Shown in pieces: positions 40,922-43,971 of a stretch of DNA of 43,971 bases. A model generated the notes under the pieces. The model saw only the letters and a list, made by a program, of their open reading frames with translations. It was not told the DNA's origin and searched no databases. Every line of letters starts with the position of its first letter. Position 1 is the first letter of the stretch. Source of the stretch: an uncultured Clostridia bacterium (lineage in GTDB: Bacteria; Bacillota; Clostridia; TANB77; CAG-508); the NCBI GenBank assembly GCA_934155625.1, contig CAKPHD010000010.1:1-43971 (forward strand), given 5' to 3'. Made by a program: the position numbers and the translations under genes.

Positions 40922-42013
40922 ATGGAAATAAAAGAATTAACAATAAAAGAAAAAATAGGGCAAATGGTAATAGTTGGAATGGACACAAACTATTTAACAG
41001 ACAGAATAAAGAACATGATACAAAATTATAAAATAGGTGGAGTAATTTTATATAGAAAAAACTTTTCAACATATCAAGATATGCTTAAATTAATAAAAGA
41101 ATTAAAGGAACTTAATAAAGATAACAAAATTCCATTATTTATAGCAATAGATCAAGAAGGTGGAAGGGTGAATAGAATGCCTAAAGAAATAAAAAATTTA
41201 CCATCTGCCAATAAAGTTGTAGCTTGGGGTGGAAAAGAATTAGTAGAAAAATCTGCTGAGATTATAGGAAAAATGCTATACGAATCAGGATATAATTTGA
41301 ATTTTGCACCAGTTCTAGATATTAACAGATTTGAAGAACGAAATTCTGCGATTGGAGATAGAAGTTTTAGTAAAGATAAAGAAATTGTATCAGAATGTGG
41401 TATTGCAACAATGAAAGCATTACAAAAAAATCTTGTGTTACCAGTGATAAAACACTTTCCAGGACATGGTGCAACCAAGCAAGATTCTCATTATTTTTTG
41501 CCAGTAATAAATGTACCAATGAAAAAAATTGAAAATGAGGATATGTACCCATTTGAACAAGCGATAAAAAATGGAGCTGATGCTGTATTAGTAGGGCATT
41601 TATTAATAATGGGTGTTACAGGAATTTATCCTGCATCATTATCTAGAAGATTCATTACAAAGTATTTAAGAGCAAAATACAGATATAATGGATTGGTTGT
41701 AACAGATGATTTAAAAATGAGAGCAATTAAATTTTTTTATGGACCGGATTTAGCTGTCAGAAAAGCATTTGAAGCAGGAAATGATATTATAGTTTTTAGA
41801 TTTAATGCAGAAGAAGAGAAAAGAGTATTAAATAAAATTCAGAATCTTGTACAAACAGGAAAGATAAAAGAGAGTAGAATTAACAAAAGTGTTAAGAGAA
41901 TAATTCAAATAAAAGAAAAATACAATATTTCAGATACACAAGAGTTTGAAGGTATAAATGTTAAGAAAGTAAATAAAGAAATAGAAGAAATAAGGAAAAA
42001 ATGCAAAATGTAA
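40922..42013 (+). CDS. nagZ: Beta-N-acetylhexosaminidase (GH3, NagZ-like)
   Basis: 363 residues. It removes terminal N-acetylglucosamine from muropeptides in wall recycling. GH3 motifs: IAIDQEGGRVNRMP (about 74-87), the acid/base dyad region KHFPGHGATKQDSHYFLP with His and Asp, and the nucleophile Asp in LVVTDDLKMRAI (near 262). No signal peptide, so the product appears cytoplasmic as in Gram-positive or enterobacterial NagZ. RBS is weak (TTGGAG). It converges on the aminopeptidase gene and shares a terminator. Confidence 0.93.
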   Translation: MEIKELTIKEKIGQMVIVGMDTNYLTDRIKNMIQNYKIGGVILYRKNFSTYQDMLKLIKELKELNKDNKIPLFIAIDQEGGRVNRMPKEIKNLPSANKVVAWGGKELVEKSAEIIGKMLYESGYNLNFAPVLDINRFEERNSAIGDRSFSKDKEIVSECGIATMKALQKNLVLPVIKHFPGHGATKQDSHYFLPVINVPMKKIENEDMYPFEQAIKNGADAVLVGHLLIMGVTGIYPASLSRRFITKYLRAKYRYNGLVVTDDLKMRAIKFFYGPDLAVRKAFEAGNDIIVFRFNAEEEKRVLNKIQNLVQTGKIKESRINKSVKRIIQIKEKYNISDTQEFEGINVKKVNKEIEEIRKKCKM

Positions 42014-42015
42014 AA

Positions 42016-42058
42016 AGAGGGTTCACTGTAATAAAATAGTGAACCTTCTAATTTTTAT
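42016..42058. terminator. Bidirectional terminator between nagZ and the aminopeptidase
   Basis: AGAGGGTTCACT (42016-42027) pairs with AGTGAACCTTCT (42038-42049). T5 follows and A-rich sequence precedes. Confidence 0.88.
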
Positions 42059-43440
42059 TCTTCCCAGAAAGCTTTATAAGTTCTATAAGCTGTATAAACA
42101 TCAAATTTACTTGTAACTTCATAAGGAGCATGCATTGAAAGTACAGGAACGCCACAATCTATAACATCTACACCTTTATTAGCTAAGATGTATGCAATTG
42201 TACCTCCGCCTCCAACATCAACTTTTCCAAGTTCAGATATTTGGTATCTAATATCATTTTTTTCTAGAACTCTTCTAACCCATGCTACGAATTCTGCATT
42301 AGCATCAGAAGCTCCGGATTTACCGCGAGCACCAGTATATTTGTTAAGACCAATACCACGTCCTAAAAATGCTGCATTTGTTTTATCGGAAACACTTGCA
42401 TAAAGTGGGTCATATCCAGCGTCAACATCTGCTGATAGCATTCTAGAGAAACAGAATACTTTATCTAATAAGTTTGGTTTATTTTCTCCTGTTTTATTTA
42501 ATAATTCAGAAACAAAGTAATCAAACATATGTGATTCCATTCCTGTATTTCCCATACTTCCTATTTCTTCTTTGTCTGATAATATACAAACAGCAGTTGT
42601 TTTAACATTTTCTAAGCTCATCATAGCTGATAATGATGTATATGCACATATTTTATCGTCTTGACCATAAGCTGCAACCATACTTCCATCAAATCCTAAA
42701 GAACGAGCTTTAAATGCTGGAACAACTTCTATTTCTGAACTTAAGAAGTCTGCTTCTGTAATATTATATTTTTGATTTAAAATATTTAAAATATTTAATT
42801 TTATTTTTTCAGCACAATTTTCATCATCATATGGAATGCTTCCAAGTAAAACTGCTAAATCTTCACCATCAATACCATTTTTTAATTTTTTCTCCATTTG
42901 GTCTTGAGCTAAATGTGGTAATAAATCAGAAATTGTAAATATTGGGTCATTATCATCTTCTCCAATATTAATTGTAACTTTTTCTCCATTAGCTTTTACA
43001 ATAACTCCATGTAAACTTAATGGGATTGTTGTCCATTGATATTTTTTGATACCACCATAATAATGAGTTTTAAAATATGCAAATCCAGAATCTTCGTATA
43101 GTGGATTTGGTTTTAAATCAAGTCTTGGAGAATCTATATGAGCTCCAACTATTTGAATTCCATTTTCTAATTTTTCTGTACCTATAACAGCTAAATACAT
43201 ACTTTTTTCTCTATTGATAAAATATACTTTATCACCTGGTTGTAAAGTTTCGTAACTAGCTAAGTCTTTGAATCCATTTGATTCTGCTATAGCTTTTGCT
43301 GTAACAACAGCTTCTCTTTCTGTTTTTGATTTATTCATAAAGTTCATGTATCCATTACAATATGAATAAATTGCTTCTTTTTCGCGTGTGTCAATTTTTG
43401 ACCAGCCGATTTCTTTTTTGTTAAAAAGTTTTTCTTCCAT
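42055..43440 (-). CDS. apeB: M18 family aminopeptidase (aspartyl aminopeptidase)
   Basis: 461 residues on the minus strand. Dizinc M18 motifs: GAHIDSPRLDLKPNPLYED (about 95-113), SDKEEIGSMGNTGMESH (near 283-299) with the catalytic Glu pair, and DCGVPVLSMHAPYEVTSKFD near the C-terminus with the final His ligand. The enzyme removes N-terminal acidic or neutral residues in the cytosol and forms a dodecamer in known members. RBS GAAAGGAAG on the minus strand. Normal length. Confidence 0.94.
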   Translation of the reverse strand: MEEKLFNKKEIGWSKIDTREKEAIYSYCNGYMNFMNKSKTEREAVVTAKAIAESNGFKDLASYETLQPGDKVYFINREKSMYLAVIGTEKLENGIQIVGAHIDSPRLDLKPNPLYEDSGFAYFKTHYYGGIKKYQWTTIPLSLHGVIVKANGEKVTINIGEDDNDPIFTISDLLPHLAQDQMEKKLKNGIDGEDLAVLLGSIPYDDENCAEKIKLNILNILNQKYNITEADFLSSEIEVVPAFKARSLGFDGSMVAAYGQDDKICAYTSLSAMMSLENVKTTAVCILSDKEEIGSMGNTGMESHMFDYFVSELLNKTGENKPNLLDKVFCFSRMLSADVDAGYDPLYASVSDKTNAAFLGRGIGLNKYTGARGKSGASDANAEFVAWVRRVLEKNDIRYQISELGKVDVGGGGTIAYILANKGVDVIDCGVPVLSMHAPYEVTSKFDVYTAYRTYKAFWEE

Positions 43441-43537
43441 TTTTATCTTCCTTTCTTATGTGTTGTTGAAGTATCAACTTCTTATATTTTATTGTAGTAT
43501 ATCACTTTATGTTTTATTTTTCCATAGATTAAATAAA

Positions 43538-43782
43538 ATATTCAAAATTTATACTTAGTTACAATTTAAATAACACATATTTAGAAAGTTAATAATATAT
43601 TGTTTTTTTATACCTTGGTGTCGCAATCTTCATATAAAAATATTAGTATGTAGATTGCTCCATATCGCATTCGCTTTGCTCATTTGGCCGCTTACGTGGT
43701 ATTTCAAAACAATATATTATTAATTTTCTAAAATCTAGATAATTAAACTAGAAATTGTAACTAAGTATAATTTTTGAATATT
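43538..43782. repeat. Palindromic repeat element, copy 2
   Basis: Outer arms 43538-43568 and 43752-43782 pair at about 30 of 31 positions (ACTTAGTTACAATTT with AAATTGTAACTAAGT). The inner arm TTAATAATATATTGTT pairs with AACAATATATTATTAA. The core (TTGGTGTCGCAATCT..., then CGCATTCGCTTTGCTCATTT) is nearly identical to copy 1. Where the arms differ from copy 1 the partner base changes too. It sits between the divergent aminopeptidase and oxidoreductase genes. Confidence 0.88.
43743..43771 (+). promoter_or_regulatory. Possible promoter in the right arm of repeat copy 2
   Basis: TTAAAC (43743-43748), 17 nt, TATAAT (43766-43771), 41 nt before the FAD oxidoreductase start. The -35 is poor, but the -10 lies inside the repeat arm. 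Confidence 0.4.
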
Positions 43783-43812
43783 TGTAAAAAATAGGAAAAA
43801 AGGAGGAACGCT

Positions 43813-43971
43813 ATGGAATCATTATGGATAGAAACTACGAAGAATAAGAGCAATTTTAAAACATTAAATGGTAATGAAGAGACAGAAATATGTGTAATAG
43901 GGGGAGGACTGTTTGGATTGACCACAGCATATTATCTTACTAAATGCGGAAAGAAAGTAATTGTATTAGAA
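43813..43971 (+). CDS. FAD-dependent oxidoreductase, 5' end only
   Basis: 53 codons from ATG 43813 behind AAGGAGG, running off the window. MESLWIETTKNKSNF then TEICVIGGGLFGLTTAYYL, with KVIVLE at the edge, is the Rossmann FAD-binding start of DAO-family oxidoreductases, often fused to a C-terminal Rieske domain in clostridia. The rest is not visible, so the substrate cannot be inferred. Confidence 0.85.
   Translation, partial: MESLWIETTKNKSNFKTLNGNEETEICVIGGGLFGLTTAYYLTKCGKKVIVLE

Noticed and set aside
42188..42403. Plus-strand frame inside the aminopeptidase gene
   Set aside because: Antisense to conserved M18 motifs; no supporting start signal.

Overview
The window is about 44 kb of very AT-rich DNA (by eye near 28% GC). 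Codons mostly end in A or T and ribosome sites are of the AGGAGG type. Gene content points to an endospore-forming, rod-shaped member of the Bacillota, most likely an uncultured gut-type Clostridia: a Spo0A-like regulator, CotF-type coat proteins, SpoIIE, PdaB, MecA, and the radC-mreBCD-pbp2-minC cluster. The species cannot be named from sequence alone.

Layout. 1-800: the 3' end of a C-type-lectin/formylglycine-generating-enzyme-fold gene. Its last ~140 bp look like the variable region of a diversity-generating retroelement (DGR). A 177-bp imperfect palindrome follows it. 800-4600: prfA and pcrA, separated by four short palindromes at an exact 33-bp period. 4.7-7.3 kb: sporulation-related genes (Spo0A-like regulator, two CotF-like proteins, membrane M23 peptidase), then mecA on the minus strand. 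8.0-14.0 kb: the cell-shape operon radC-mreB-mreC-mreD-PBP2-minC. 14.0-15.8 kb: two low-complexity hypothetical proteins and a two-OB-fold SSB paralogue. 15.9-22.0 kb: spoIIE behind a candidate Spo0A box, two small proteins, a WG-repeat protein and a tail-anchored protein. 22.1-25.1 kb: acpS, tatD, a family-4 uracil-DNA glycosylase and a GltD-like flavoprotein. 25.1-27.6 kb: an array of TCWTTTGTA repeats, a minus-strand HExxH protein, the first copy of a ~150-bp palindromic repeat, and a phosphoesterase.

The most striking region is 27.75-31.78 kb. A pdaB-type sporulation polysaccharide deacetylase gene is split by a 3,265-bp element carrying a large serine recombinase. The ends of the element are 22-bp inverted arms around a shared TG dinucleotide. 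Removing the element at TG rejoins the gene in frame to about 253 codons, the length of PdaB. This is the geometry of skin-like elements excised from sporulation genes. However, the recombinase gene as given has two +1 frameshifts around its catalytic serine, so the element may be inactive or the frameshifts may be sequence errors.

The right third holds housekeeping genes: a second SSB paralogue, a GT-C-like membrane protein, rluD, rluB, an S1-domain protein, a winged-helix protein, a CAT-fold protein without its histidine, and tRNA-Arg(UCU). A decayed patch with a broken cutA follows, then nagZ, an M18 aminopeptidase (minus strand), a second copy of the palindromic repeat, and the start of a FAD oxidoreductase running off the window.

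Part of the set fits one theme. Wall elongation (MreBCD, PBP2, MinC), wall turnover (M23, NagZ) and spore formation (Spo0A-like, SpoIIE, CotF, PdaB) recur through the window. The best promoters are sigma-A-like with 17-bp spacers. A GCATA-N17-CATAAT site before the coat genes looks like a sporulation-sigma promoter.
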